From Umbilicaria muhlenbergii (lineage: Eukaryota > Ascomycota > Lecanoromycetes > Umbilicariales > Umbilicariaceae), in assembly GCA_000611775.1 (NCBI GenBank), contig KK106984.1:3883341-3947340 (forward strand): DNA of 64,000 nucleotides. Direction: 5' to 3'. This document shows, piece by piece, positions 1-10,277 of the stretch. The notes beneath the pieces are model-generated. The model did not search any database. It saw nothing but the letters and a program-made list of their open reading frames with translations, and was not told where the DNA came from. A program made the position numbers and the translations under genes. How positions within the stretch are numbered: the stretch's first letter is position 1; each line of letters begins with the position of its first letter.

Positions 1-980
1 CAGCATTGATCGGCTCGTTTCTCTTGCCCAAGACGTCCTTGTTCATCGGCTCGTTGTATTCTTCGAAGAGGCCCCTCTTCGACTTGGTCTTCCCTGTCGC
101 TTTGGCGCCACCGGTAGCGGAAGCGGTGGTGGGGTTTAGCGTCTGTGTGGGTAGCATTTGAGGCGGGCTGTACGCGATGTACATTGGGTTCAAGGGTGAG
201 CCGTCGAATCTGTAAAGGTCAAGGCGGAGGACGTTGTGGTAGGGGTCGGTGTACACGGCGTATCTCTGTCGTAGAAACGAAATCCTTGTTAGCTGTATTT
301 CTCGAGAGAAGAGCAAGTGGCTGGCGCCATGTTTACCATGAAGTGTTCGCTCTGGTTGTAGCGTGTGTAGATGGCGCTTTGGTATGAACATGGGTTCGAT
401 AGGAGCTGTCGGCCGTCGACTCCGAAGGGCGTCAGTTGGAGAGAGCCGTTTGGCGCCTGGGTATAAGTGCCGTGCTGCCATTGCATGATGCCTTCGGGAC
501 ATTGAGGTGAGGTGGCTAGCAGGCGGTCAGGTGTGCTTGTGTGGAAATTCCCAAGCAATGAAAGACATACGATTTGATATGGCTTGGTAGTAGGCTTCTT
601 CATAGAAGCCATCGGCGGTAAAGGAGTAGGAGAAGCCGGTGTGTGAGGGCTCAAACATCTTTTCATTGACTGGGTCGTAGAAACCCTGCATCGTCTTAGC
701 AATGACCTCTCTTATCAAGTAGGTAGCTTTAAGAATCCCTCCGTCAGTCACGAGAGATTGTGTCGCAAACTGTGGAGCCATGATTGTTGATGGAACTGGG
801 CTTTTCAGGGGAACAGCGACAGTGGCAGGGAAACATGGTACGTACGGGTCCGGTGAAGACCTGGTGTGATTTGGTTGACCATGTGCCCACCAATTGCGGA
901 TTTATGGGCACAGTCTGGGCCGTTGCTACGGAGGCGAGGGCAGCGCCGGTCAAGAGTACGGCCCGTAACGACTGTAACAT
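1..980 (-). CDS. ROT1: ROT1-like ER chaperone, 3' end outside window
   Basis: Protein Rot1 is an ER-membrane chaperone needed for beta-1,6-glucan/cell-wall assembly and glycoprotein folding. Exons read on the minus strand: 980-846, 685-571, 515-337 and 265-1, with introns of 160, 55 and 71 nt (GT...AG, starting GTACGT, GTATGT and GTAAAC). The start at 980 gives a clear signal peptide ([21 protein letters not shown]). Then come the family blocks [66 protein letters not shown] and [22 protein letters not shown]. About 231 codons are present. The C-terminal hydrophobic anchor typical of the family (about 250 residues in yeast) would lie beyond position 1. All junctions keep frame. It diverges from the cyclo-ligase gene. 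Identification rests on recognised Rot1 motifs. Confidence 0.93.
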
Positions 981-1168
981 GGTGTGGAGTTGTTTAGATG
1001 GTTGTGGCAGTATGGAGAGGCGGAGGTTGAGAAGGCGAGAAGGTTGAGACGGCCAAGGTACAGGTCGCCAATATGGATACGAGGTAGTCGTAGAACGAAG
1101 AATGGGGCACAGGGGGCCTTTCAAGCGGTTCGTCACGAGTCACGTTTCGCGTTTCACCAACACAAAGA

Positions 1169-1222
1169 CGAAGGGAAAGGGAAAGAGGGAAAGGGAAAAG
1201 GGAAAAGGGAAAAGGGAAGGAG
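1169..1222. repeat. Polypurine GGGAAA/GGGAAAA microsatellite
   Basis: About nine tandem copies of GGGAAA, GGGAAAA and GGGAAAGA variants form a purine-only strand within the ROT1/cyclo-ligase intergenic region. Polypurine tracts are common in fungal promoters and may exclude nucleosomes; that role is inference. Confidence 0.8.
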
Positions 1223-1324
1223 GATCAACGTTCGAGCGTTCCTAGGGCGAAGCGGGATCTGCCTTTTGCCTCGACCTCTTTGCCGCCACCCAATGCTGGT
1301 CGTTGGCGCTTCAACGGCTATGTC

Positions 1325-1368
1325 TTTTCGCTTTTCGCTTTCGCTTTCGCTTTCGCTTTCGCTTTTCG
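1325..1368. repeat. TTTCGC hexanucleotide repeat
   Basis: Roughly seven copies of TTTCGC (some as TTTTCGC) in tandem. The reverse strand reads GCGAAA repeatedly, which resembles part of the Swi4/Mbp1-type CGCGAAA box, but the match is incomplete and may be coincidental. Confidence 0.75.
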
Positions 1369-2039
1369 TATTATTGTCCATCATCTTCTCTCCTCGGGTC
1401 TCCTGCCGGACCTGTTCGAGCTTGTCTTCGGGAACAACAGAGTGCCTACTCATACTTTCCCTTCTAGTGAAAGACCAATAGCCACGTACCTACTACTCCA
1501 TACTCGGACGTTGTAGAATCTCGAGCGCCCTGCCATTCTTGCATGCATGTACTACAAGCTACTTGCACTCGCACATATACCCGCCACAAAACATCGGAGC
1601 ACCGAGCACCGCGTGCCGGAAGCCGGCTCTTCTGCCGGCCAGTCACCAATCACCCTGCTCCCACGGCAAGGCATTCGTTCGTCCCATTCATCCCATTCCC
1701 CATCAGCTCTCAAACCTCCTCTCTACCCGTACAGGGCATCGGCTCATATGGCAAAGTGGCTTCATTGCGTGGCGTGACATGCCTGCTGCTCCTGAAATGG
1801 CCCGTATCCTTCCCCAGCGTTTCTCCACGCCAGAGGCATCATCTACAACAAGGCCGTTCGTCCAATTTGTACTCTTCTCACCTTGATTCGTGCTTTCCAC
1901 CCTTGTGGCCTGGCGTCTCCCACTCTCCACTGCCTTGTGATTTCCCAATCAACCGTCTCGGCACGCAACTGACTCCGCCTCAATAATTTCGGAACCTTTC
2001 AGCCAATTTCTACCTCTCCTCTGGCTACCGAGCTACTTC

Positions 2040-2919
2040 ATGGATGACGATATGACTGCTCTCAAGGTAGCCAAACAAGATCTCCGCAAAGCCCTCCGCC
2101 GCCGTCTGTCACAGGTACCCACTGAAGCAGTCACCAAACAATGTTCGTGGGCACCGAGCCATGTCCCGGAGACACCGCTAATATGCACGTGACTAGCCCG
2201 GAACCTTGTAGACGTTCTCTTTTCCCTCCCGGAGTACCACGCCGCGCAGAGGATTAGTATCTACCTCTCCATGCCCTCGGGCGAGGCCTCCACGCTGCCC
2301 ATCGTGCAGGATGCTTTGAGCCGTGGCAAGAAAGTCTTTGTGCCTCATATCAGTAACCTAGCTACGCCGGAGCCGGGACGGCCGAGAAAGGTCATGGACA
2401 TGGTAAGTTTGCTCGATTGGGCCGATTATGAGGGTCTCGAGAGGGACAAGTGGCGTATTCCCACGCCCAGAGATGACTCGATCGCACGGCGGGAGCGATG
2501 TCTTGGGGATGCTGACAGCCTGGAGGGGGGTAAGGTAAGGGGAAGGGGCTCGGGTTGGGGGCTCGATTTGGTGGTGATGCCAGGAATGGGGTTCGATCGG
2601 GGGTTGAGGAGGTTAGGCCACGGGAAGGGGTATTACGACTTCTTTCTCCAGCGTTACCAACGAAGAACGACATTGACAGAAGAGGAGGGTAGCCGCAAAA
2701 TGCCATTTCTTGGTAAGATCATCCTTCTCGTACCGATGAAGCTATCAAAATTGACTCGTATCCCATGTAGTTGGATTAGCGCTCGAGGAGCAACTCCTGC
2801 CGCCAAACGAGACGGTCCCTGCAGACAGTATGGACTGGCCGTTGAATGCTTTGATCGTCGGTGATGGGACATTGATTCGATCAGGGTCAAGCCACGAAAC
2901 CCCCATGAGACCAACTTAG
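2040..2919 (+). CDS. 5-formyltetrahydrofolate cyclo-ligase (MTHFS family)
   Basis: The enzyme converts 5-formyltetrahydrofolate (folinic acid) to 5,10-methenyltetrahydrofolate using ATP, feeding folate one-carbon metabolism. Exons 2040-2142, 2197-2712 and 2771-2919 give 255 residues. The introns (54 and 58 nt) start GTTCGT and GTAAGA; the first has a GCTAAT branch-like site. Visible family blocks: N-terminal KQDLRKALRRRL; RISIYLSMPSGE ending near residue 63; KKVFVPHI about residue 80; MDMVSL about 101; then the signature MPGMGFDR about 162 and RLGHGKGYYD about 173-182, the nucleotide/folate-binding loop of the family; and the C-terminal LALEEQLLPP and LNALIVGDG. A second in-frame Met occurs at residue 5; the first was chosen. 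It converges on SmE, with only 100 bp between stop codons. The length is somewhat greater than the human protein (203) because of a linker at about residues 130-155. Confidence 0.93.
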
Positions 2920-3019
2920 TAAAAGTCCACATAATAGAACAGCTTTTGAATTGGTATTCCCCATGCGCCATGCCTGTAGAAGTCGGGCCTAATAACGTTG
3001 ATCCCCGGAACCGGCTCGA

Positions 3020-3422
3020 TCATTGCAATGCCTGTATCAGTGATACATTGTCTCCCTTCAACAGGATTTGGCCTATGCAGATGTCAGCTCTTAGACCAAG
3101 AAGCGCCGTGAGATGCCAGATTTCCTCACCCAACGCCCTCCGCTTTTCCTCCGGATCTGTCTTCGTCGCCTGCTTCACCTCTACAGCATCATCGATGACC
3201 AGGTTCATGAATTCGTCGAAGCCCTGAAGTGTGTCAGTGTGGAGTCCTGGCCTGCAGGCAGGTAGGCCAAGGTTGCCTTACGCGAATCTTCCCTTCGATA
3301 CGGATTGCCAATTGCTCGTATAACCATATTGAGACAGTCGAGTGCTGTTGGAGGAGTTTGAAAATGAAGTTGATGGGAGGCAGGAGCACTTTCCCTCTGC
3401 CACCACCGCCGCGTCCGGTCAT
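3020..3422 (-). CDS. Small nuclear ribonucleoprotein SmE
   Basis: SmE is one of the seven Sm proteins forming the ring on U1, U2, U4 and U5 snRNAs, essential for pre-mRNA splicing in the nucleus. Exons on the minus strand: 3422-3282, 3223-3130 and 3072-3020; introns of 58 and 57 nt begin GTAAGG and GTGAGG and end CAG/TAG. The product is 95 residues (human SmE 92). The N-terminal MTGRGGGGRGKVLLPPINFI is typical of fungal SmE. Sm1 runs through STVSIWLYEQL...IEGKI and GFDEFMNLVIDDAVEV; Sm2 is QILLKGDNVSLI near the C-terminus. All junctions stay in frame. It diverges from MTR10 and converges on the cyclo-ligase gene. Its small size and two introns make it easy to miss in simple frame scans. Confidence 0.95.
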
Positions 3423-3964
3423 GCTTGTTGTGGTGATGGATGTGTCGATTTGGGAGCTATGCGCGGGAAGATACGCTCCAAAGACGGCCGAAAGACTGCT
3501 GCGCGACGGAGGTCTGGATAACCGTTCGATCGATTTCCAAGACGCTCCTACTATGGACCCTGTTGATCAAGTTCTCGTGCTGTATGTTGGAGGTTCTCGA
3601 AGCTCTGTGCCAACAAAAAGCGACAGGCAGGGCGGCCAAACTCAACGGAGCTTCGGCGCAATGATGTTGCGGCGGAACAAGGCCTGAGGCCCGTTTCAGC
3701 AAACCCTCTGCTCTAGAGCATGCCACTGCCGACGCTCACTGACTCCATCCTTCACTCCTGACTCTTCACGCTTCACCGCTCACCCTTCACTGGTACAGGA
3801 CCACTTCGCGAATCTTCTCACCGACCCTCGTGACCTCATTGTCCCCATCGCTTCCGACAACACCTTTGTTGCAATGCCTCACGTGTAATCATGCCAGTCC
3901 GTTAAAGTCTACAACTTCCGCCGCCTCGTTACACTGCTTCGCACCAACCCTGCGAACCGCCAAA
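3423..3964. promoter_or_regulatory. Divergent intergenic region, SmE / MTR10
   Basis: The 542-bp gap between two divergent starts must carry both promoters. The MTR10 side (about 3720-3960) is C/T-rich (repeated CACTC, TTCAC, CTTCAC words) and ends in a good start context (CCAAAATGG). No clear TATA box is seen. Open frames on both strands in this gap show no known motif. Confidence 0.6.
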
Positions 3965-6900
3965 ATGGCCTCCGCCGGCCCCGAGACCTTTGCGCCGGTG
4001 CTGGCCGCTCTAGCCACTATGCAGGCCAATGTTGAACGGGCCCAAAAGTCGCAAGCTCACGAGTACCTGGAAAGGTTCCAGAAGTCGGCAAGTACACGAC
4101 TCGGCGGATGGCTGTGGAGCACAGGGCACTGACTGGATTGAATACAAAGCCAGAAGCGTGGACGACGACGCACTCCATCTTATCATCGTCTCAGACCACG
4201 GCCGAGGCGAAGTTGTTTGCTGCGACGACGTTGAAGGGCAAGGTAAGCCACGCCGCAGCTGTTGCTGGCTGAACAGCTGTTCACTAAATCTTTCAGATCA
4301 CCTATGACCTGGATCAGCTTCCACGAGAATCTCTACCAGCTCTACGCGATTCTATCCTTTCGCTTCTCACAACTTACCGTCAAGGTCCTCGACCGATCCG
4401 GACGCAGCTGTGCGTATGTCTAGCGAATCTAGCGATACAAATGCTGGAATGGAAGAACGTGCTTCAGCTCGTGGGATCAACACTGGGTAATGCGGCGGGA
4501 GACTGCGTCCTAGAGTTCCTCAGGGTCCTACCAGAAGAGGTCATAGAGGGGCGCAAAATCAACCTGACTGTATGTGGGACCGAAAGACTATCAGCTTACG
4601 GCCAGGCGCCCTGGGCGTTTCCGAACGGGAGTCATCCATATCTAACGCATCATCATACTACTAGGAAGAGGAACTCCGTGATAGGACAAGAGAACTCCTG
4701 GAAGACAATGCGCAGCAGGTTCTGGGGCTTCTTATCCAATACTCACAATCATCTGGTGGGTCCCCCTTTTCCCGTGCGCCGTCCACAGCTGATCAAGAGA
4801 CATTAGCAAGCGCCGCCTCGAACCCGCACCTCTTGGAATGCATCTCGTCGTGGCTCCGTGAAATACCCGCCGCTGATGTCGTCAACTCTCCCCTCCTTGA
4901 TGCTGTAATTAACGCGCTTTCGGTAGACGCTTCTTTCGAAGCGGCAGTGGATTGCATGTGTACCATCTACAGAGACACCAGAGAGGTTGATGAGTCTCTT
5001 GAGGTCATCCAGACTCTGTATCCGCGAATCATCGCACTGAGGCCAAAAATAGCCGAGGCCGCTGATTCGGAGGATCAAGACACATTTAAGGGAACCACGA
5101 GATTGTTCGCCGAAGCTGGAGAGGCATGGGTGGTTCTGATCGCACGCCTGCCGAATGAATTCCGGAGCCTTGTGGAATCGGTCCTGGAATGTTGCGCCAG
5201 AGATCGAGATCGAGACGCCATATCATTGACGTTTCTGTTCTGGTTTGAATTTAAGCAGATGGTCACCCTAGAGAAGTATAAGCAAGCACAGAACATGTAT
5301 ACCGACGTATTTGCTAAACTGGTCGATGTTATGATGAAGCATCTAGAGTTCCCAACTCCGGAGGCTCCTGATGAGACGGACTTGTTTGATGGCGATCGGG
5401 AGCAGGAGGAGAGGTTTCGGGAGTTTAGGCACGCAATGGGCGATGTACTGAAAGATTGCTGTGAAGTAATCGGGGTCACGGAGTGTTTGGGCAAATCTTT
5501 CCACCTCATACAACAATGGATGTCGAAGTATGGACCGCAAGCGACAAAAGAATCAGTCCCTCATTGGCAAGAACTTGAGGCCCCGTTGTTCAGCATGCGA
5601 GCAATGGGTCGCATGGTTTCGCCCGAGGAGGACATAGTTCTGCATCAGGTTATCCCTCTCATTGTGCAGATTCCTAATCACGAAAAGATTCGATTCCAAG
5701 CCATCATGGCTCTTGCCAGGTACACGGAATGGACGGCGCAACATCCCGAATTCCTTCAGCCTCAGCTAAATTACATACTTGCTGGCTTCAACCATGAATC
5801 GAAAGAGATTGTTCGTGCAGCAGCCCTCGCATTCAAATTCTGCGCTACGGACTGCAGAAAGCTGCTCCGAGACGACGTGAGTCACCTTCACAAGATCTAT
5901 GAGCACGTCATGGACAAGCTCCCGCCGGCGAGTCAAGAAGAGGTAACGGAGGGCGTGGCTGCCGTTGTGTCAGTACAGCCGCTCGAGAAGATTTATCCAA
6001 TGTTCAAGCTGTACTGCGATCCGATCATAGCGAGGCTCATGTCTCGTGCTAACGCAGCCAAAAACGAGGCGAACGACGAAGGCAAACTAGCCGTGGCAGG
6101 TAGGCCAGGATTCGCCTCTACCTCCCTGGCGTACCGACTGACTCCTTGCTGCAGACCATCTACAACTTCTTACTATCTTCATCCAGAATATACAACCATA
6201 TGTGCCACCCTCCGACGAGAATCCAGCCGTCAAGTACTGTCAAGAAATCCTGCCGGTGCTTTCTCGGATTGCCGAAAACTTCACATCATTCACCCCTATC
6301 CTTGAGCGAGTATGTCGGTGTTGGCGCTACATGGTCCTGTCCTACCGAACAGCGATTTTACCCTTGCTGCCATCTCTAGCTCAGCAACTGGCATCTGGTT
6401 TCGAAAACTCGCGGCAAGGATGCTTTCTATGGGCTACTGACTCGGTTCTCCGAGAGTTTGCCCTTGGAGCGGAATTTGTTGACGCTGCAACGTCGCAAGC
6501 CATCTACAATTTTTTTGAACAGCAGGCTGTGGCGTTCTTGCGCATCATGAACGACCTACCCCCCAAGGATCTTCCCGATGGTCTGTGTTCAATGGCCCTG
6601 CTACGCCTCGTTAATCTACTGACCACTGAGTGCAGTCATCGAAGACTTCTTCCGCCTACTAATCGACGCTCTTATATACTACCACCAGCAACTCATTCCA
6701 GGTCCAGTCTGCGGCCCTATTCTCTCCGCCGCCCTCTCAGCTTTAGTCCTTGAACAGGCCGAGCCTCTTACGGCCGCGCTACACTTTCTCCGCGACTTCC
6801 TCAGCTACGGCACTTCGCACCCCAACTCATCAAATTTCAATTCACCAGATGCCAGTGATCGTCCGACGAACCCCCCCGAGATTCAATCAGCAGTCAGGCA

Positions 6901-7330
6901 GCTTGTCGCATCGCAAGGCGAAGTGCTCGTGCAGAGAGTCATGACTGGCATGATGTTCACGTTCCCACGAGACTGTTTTGCCGATGCGTCGGGTGTGCTG
7001 CTAGTCACGTTCGAGTTGATGCCTGAACAGGTGGCGATTTGGATTAGAAGGACTATAGCGATGTTACCTGCTGGAACAGTCAAGGTGGGCGAAGCAGATA
7101 GACTGATAAACGCCATAGCGCAGAAGATCCAGGTGGGAGATATGCGGAAAATCAGGGTCCTTTTACAGGGTAGGTGTTTTGGATAAAGTTCTTACTATCA
7201 CGCAGATTGGAAGGGAACGAGCTAACGCAGCTCTATGCTAGATTTTACCAACTCATATCGGAGGAGAAATGTCGCTCCCAGAGAAGGCTTGGGACGGCTT
7301 GAAGCTACAAGATTCCGCTTCAGTGGATAG
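3965..7330 (+). CDS. MTR10: MTR10/transportin-3-type nuclear import receptor
   Basis: An importin-beta superfamily karyopherin. Yeast Mtr10 imports the shuttling mRNA-binding SR-like protein Npl3 and takes part in tRNA trafficking; TNPO3 is the animal relative. Eight exons: 3965-4087, 4150-4242, 4297-4569, 4665-4755, 4807-6099, 6155-6580, 6636-7169 and 7242-7330, totalling 973 residues, the usual family size (about 930-970). Introns are 51-95 nt with CTGAC/CTAAC branch sites before the 3' site. The first intron starts GC rather than GT (GCAAGT). The N-terminal importin domain (FAPVLAALATMQANVERA, SQAHEYLERFQKS, AWTTTH) is followed by HEAT-repeat-type helices: PALRDSILSLL, LCVCLANLAIQM, VLEFLRVLPEEV, DCMCTIYRDTREVDES, GEAWVVLIARLP, LKDCCEVIGVTECL, MALARYTEWTAQHPE, CRCWRYMVLSYR and GCFLWATDSVLREFA. 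The C-terminus is GLGRLEATRFRFSG. Every junction keeps frame. The stop lies about 200 bp before the AT-rich block begins. Confidence 0.95.
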
Positions 7331-7849
7331 AATGAAGTTATTGCTTTCATTATGCGTTAGAAGTTGCATGTGGTATCGCACAAAGGTGTAATGGATATCT
7401 GGCTTCGCCGATGTCCTTCATTGCATGAGTGGCCAACCGCCTGTAGAGGTATGAAAGTGCTTTTAGGAGTATGCACACAGGAGGTTATGCATCTTCACTT
7501 AAGGTTGTTGCATGTTACAAAGTTTAAAACCTGATAGCTAAGTGCAACATAACTAATCAATTTAAATTATAATTTAACAACACATCAAATTTAAAATGTT
7601 GAAATTACTAAGTAATTTAATAATATCAATATTTCTTTTTATTTATTTCTTCATTAAGTGTATGCAGTTTAAGATCATGACACTGATTAGTAATTTAATA
7701 ATACATTTGTGAGAGAAAGACTCTCTGATCAGTTTATTTTATTTATTTTTTTGACAGCTGCTATTGATGTTAGAATTGCATAATTTTAAATATTTTTTTA
7801 ATATCTTCTTAATTCTCTTCTTGATTTTCATCCTCAATCTCTCCCTTAT
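7331..7849. other. MTR10 3' flank and entry into AT-rich block
   Basis: The first ~190 bp keep normal base composition and probably hold the MTR10 3' UTR and terminator. From about 7530 the sequence turns AT-rich and nearly CpG-free, with no recognisable gene or motif. No element end or target duplication could be placed exactly at this border. Confidence 0.6.
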
Positions 7850-8405
7850 GTCAATGTTTGTGAAAGTTGATCATGTGTAATGAGCTTTCAAAGTCAATAT
7901 TTTTGAGTCAATATTTGTGAAGGCTGATCATACATAATGAACTTTCAAAGTCATGTTTTGAGTTAATATTTATGAAGGCTGATCATGTGTAATGAGCTTC
8001 TGAAATCATGTTTTAAGTCAATGTTTGTGAAGACTGATCATGCGTAATGAGCTTTCAAATTCAATATTTTTTAAGCAATATTTGTAAAGGCTGATCATAC
8101 ATAATGAGTTTCTGAAGTTAATGTTTTTAAGGTAATATTTATAAAGGCTGATCATGCATAATGAGCTTTCAAAGTCAATATTTGAGGTTAATATATGTGA
8201 AGATTAATCATGCATAATGAGCTTCTAAAGTCATGTGTTTGAGATTAATGTTTGTGAAGATTGATCATATGTAATAAGTTTCTGAAATAACATTTGAGGC
8301 AATGCTTGTGAAGGCTGATCATATATAATGAGCTTTCAAAGTTACATGTTTAAGGTAATGTTTTTGAAGGCTGACTATGTGTAATGAGCTTTTAAAATCA
8401 TGTTT
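7850..8405. repeat. Minisatellite, ~56-bp unit, about 10 copies
   Basis: Ten tandem units of about 54-58 bp share the core GAAGGCTGATCATGTGTAAT followed by GAGCTTTCAAAGTCAATATTT and its variants. Units differ mainly by transitions. The array lies between the MTR10 flank and the LTR at 8408-8862. No coding potential is evident. Confidence 0.85.
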
Positions 8406-8407
8406 GT

Positions 8408-8862
8408 TGTAAGTGTACTATCATGAGGTAATATTTTAACTAAGGAATTATGAAGTTATGTGACAATAATGACTTAAACTTATAGTTGATGATTTACAAT
8501 AATATGATATTGCTAGTAGATAGAGAATTATTATTAAAAAAGAAAGTGAGATATGCTCTGATCTTATAATATTTCTCTTTTAAAGTTAATCTACTTGAGA
8601 AAAGTCTTGTGAAGCAGTCACCTCAATGAAGCTGTCTTTATAAGATATTCATTACTGAATCACATCTTCATAAAGTGTCATCAATGATGTCAACTTCTTT
8701 AATCACTTTCATGAAGTGTTAGGAGTAATATTTATTAACTGAATTCTTTTATAAGGTTAATTCATTAATGAAAGTTATCTTTACAAGATTGCATTATTAT
8801 TAAACATAATCTTTCTTATTTTAAACTGACATCTGATGAGTTCTGTACACTGAATGCTCACA
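8408..8862 (-). repeat. LTR-like sequence, probable 3' LTR of family C
   Basis: A 455-bp segment starting TGTAAGTG and ending GCTCACA, i.e. TG...CA ends. Just beyond it lies a C-run that reads as a purine tract (AAAGGGGGGG) on the minus strand. This is the arrangement expected for a polypurine tract followed by a 3' LTR in a minus-oriented element. The matching 5' LTR was not found in the window, so assignment to the family C body (resuming at 24312 and 32689) is inference from orientation and nesting. Confidence 0.5.
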
Positions 8863-8882
8863 TTGTTCCCCCCCTTTAAAGA
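8863..8882 (-). other. Polypurine tract beside the 8408-8862 LTR
   Basis: Reads on the minus strand as TTTAAAGGGGGGGAACA directly before the LTR start, the usual plus-strand priming site of LTR elements. The 50 bp between it and A1 (8883-8932) belong to the same host element. Confidence 0.5.
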
Positions 8883-8932
8883 CTCATACTCTTATGAGTA
8901 TGATGATGTTCACAGTTGCAAGTCTTCACTGA

Positions 8933-9160
8933 TGTAAGATTATAACATCCCTTACTAGAAAGGGAAGTATAGTCAAGGTTCATGACAGCATGAGATATAA
9001 ATGTATAAAGGTTATATGATCTTAACTATATAAAATTAATAACTAAGAAATGAAGATGAGATCAAGCAGTGTAAAGTTTTCAAGTGACTTGTTAATGCTG
9101 TTAAGTCACTTGTAGGTCACATGCTTTACATGAGTCTCAGATTGTTATTAACCTGTGATA
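8933..9160 (-). repeat. A1 3' LTR (left)
   Basis: 228 bp, complementary to the A2/A3 LTRs. It ends (read on the minus strand) in CTTACA and is preceded by ACTGA. A purine tract (AAGGGGGAGG on the minus strand, about 9164-9175) adjoins it internally. Confidence 0.92.
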
Positions 9161-9415
9161 ATTGCCTCCCCCTTATGCAGCAGCCCTTCAGTGCAGAAAG
9201 GTGAGTGACTGATAAAAGACTCAGTTAACAGTTGAATCAATGACACAGCATCAATGCTGATTAAGTGAAATGAAAGTGAGGTGAGCTTGTCACGTGACAG
9301 TGAAAATCCTGAAGAGTGAAGAGACAGCAGTAAAGTCATGACAGCATAAACATGATAATGCTATGATAACATAATCAAGGTCTTAAGTGATGATATCACA
9401 ATAAGAGCTCTGAAG

Positions 9416-10277
9416 TATAAATACTGTTAACTCCTCAGTCTTCTGTCATCAACTTTTGCCAGAGCAGTGACTCATCATCACAACATCATTAATGCACCCT
9501 CAAAATGCATCATTTTCATCATTACAACATCAGTTATTATGCCTGTAAGTCAGAGAAGCTGACTCTGCAGATGCACTTTTAATGTGAATCATCATACAAC
9601 ATTCACTCATTGTTAAGCACTTCATTGAATTTCATGCACATCTTATTAAATCTTTCTGTCTTCATTGTTCTCATCACTTCACAGATGACATGACTCAGGT
9701 ATGTGATATCAGATTGAATGTTAAGTGTGCATATTACATAAATTTGCATAAAGCTTATTTTTCAGTAAGTTTAACCTGCTCACCTGTTGCACTTCACTGA
9801 TGATTTAAAATTTCTGCATGATTTACCTGCAAGATAAACACCCTCATACATTTAATTAATAAAATTAATATTAACACTTCTTCACCTGCTCTCCTGACTG
9901 CTCTCAAGGCGCGTCAAAAGTGTTATAACAAGAAGATTACAGTGCATCTTCATATTACTGATTATCATCAGAAGTTGTTGAAATTAAAGTTTATTATCAA
10001 GATCAACCTCCTGCTCCTTAAGCAGATCAAATGCATTAATGATGCACTTAAAAGTATTCTGAATATCATGTGATATTCAGTTTAATCCCCTTCTCTTCAC
10101 CTTTAACATGATGATTATGAACAGTTAACATGCATTTTATTTTAAAAGCATTTGCCTGTCATTGTTGATGATGATGATGATGATGAAGATTTCTCTTCTT
10201 TTGAGTCAGAGGAGTCAGAGAAACTGAAGGAAAATGATGAAGATGAGAAGAAGAACAACAATGATGAAGATGAGTAA
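9416..10277 (+). other. Antisense gene-like stretch in A1, between pol and 3' LTR
   Basis: On the strand opposite to A1's own genes there is a TATAAATA box (9416-9423), a pyrimidine-rich stretch and candidate start codons near 9492-9540. A GT...AG intron-like segment with an AT-rich interior follows (about 9700-9770), then a Lys/Leu-rich frame (about 9890-10070) with the core LKARQKCYNKK. A second intron-like segment precedes an Asp/Glu tail (DDDDDDEDFSSFESEE...) that ends in TAA at 10275-10277. The same parts recur at the same place in A2 and A3. This is a fossil; function unknown. Calling it a gene is inference. Confidence 0.5.

Larger units (their letters stand above)
981..2039. promoter_or_regulatory. 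Shared divergent intergenic region, ROT1 / cyclo-ligase
   Basis: This 1.06-kb stretch separates the two divergent start codons, so it should hold both promoters and 5' leaders. It contains a polypurine GGGAAA-type tract, a TTTCGC hexanucleotide repeat and, nearer the cyclo-ligase start, pyrimidine-rich stretches (about 1640-1960) typical of fungal leaders. Open frames here have no recognisable protein motifs and appear to be chance frames in GC-rich sequence. No TATA box was convincing. Confidence 0.6.

Noticed and set aside
984-1481. Open frames through the GGGAAA and TTTCGC repeats
   Set aside because: Their length comes from simple repeats (Lys/Gly/Glu or Ser/Leu/Phe runs); no homology is apparent.
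1539-1986. Overlapping open frames upstream of the cyclo-ligase gene (115 and 147 codons)
   Set aside because: Low-complexity Pro/Ser/His-rich translations without motif, in two frames at once, in a GC-rich leader/promoter region.
3457-3726. 89-codon minus-strand frame between SmE and MTR10
   Set aside because: No motif, no good start context, and located in a short divergent promoter region.
7850-8405. Regular repeats resembling a CRISPR array
   Set aside because: The units are contiguous diverged copies without unique spacers, in a fungal genome; this is a minisatellite.
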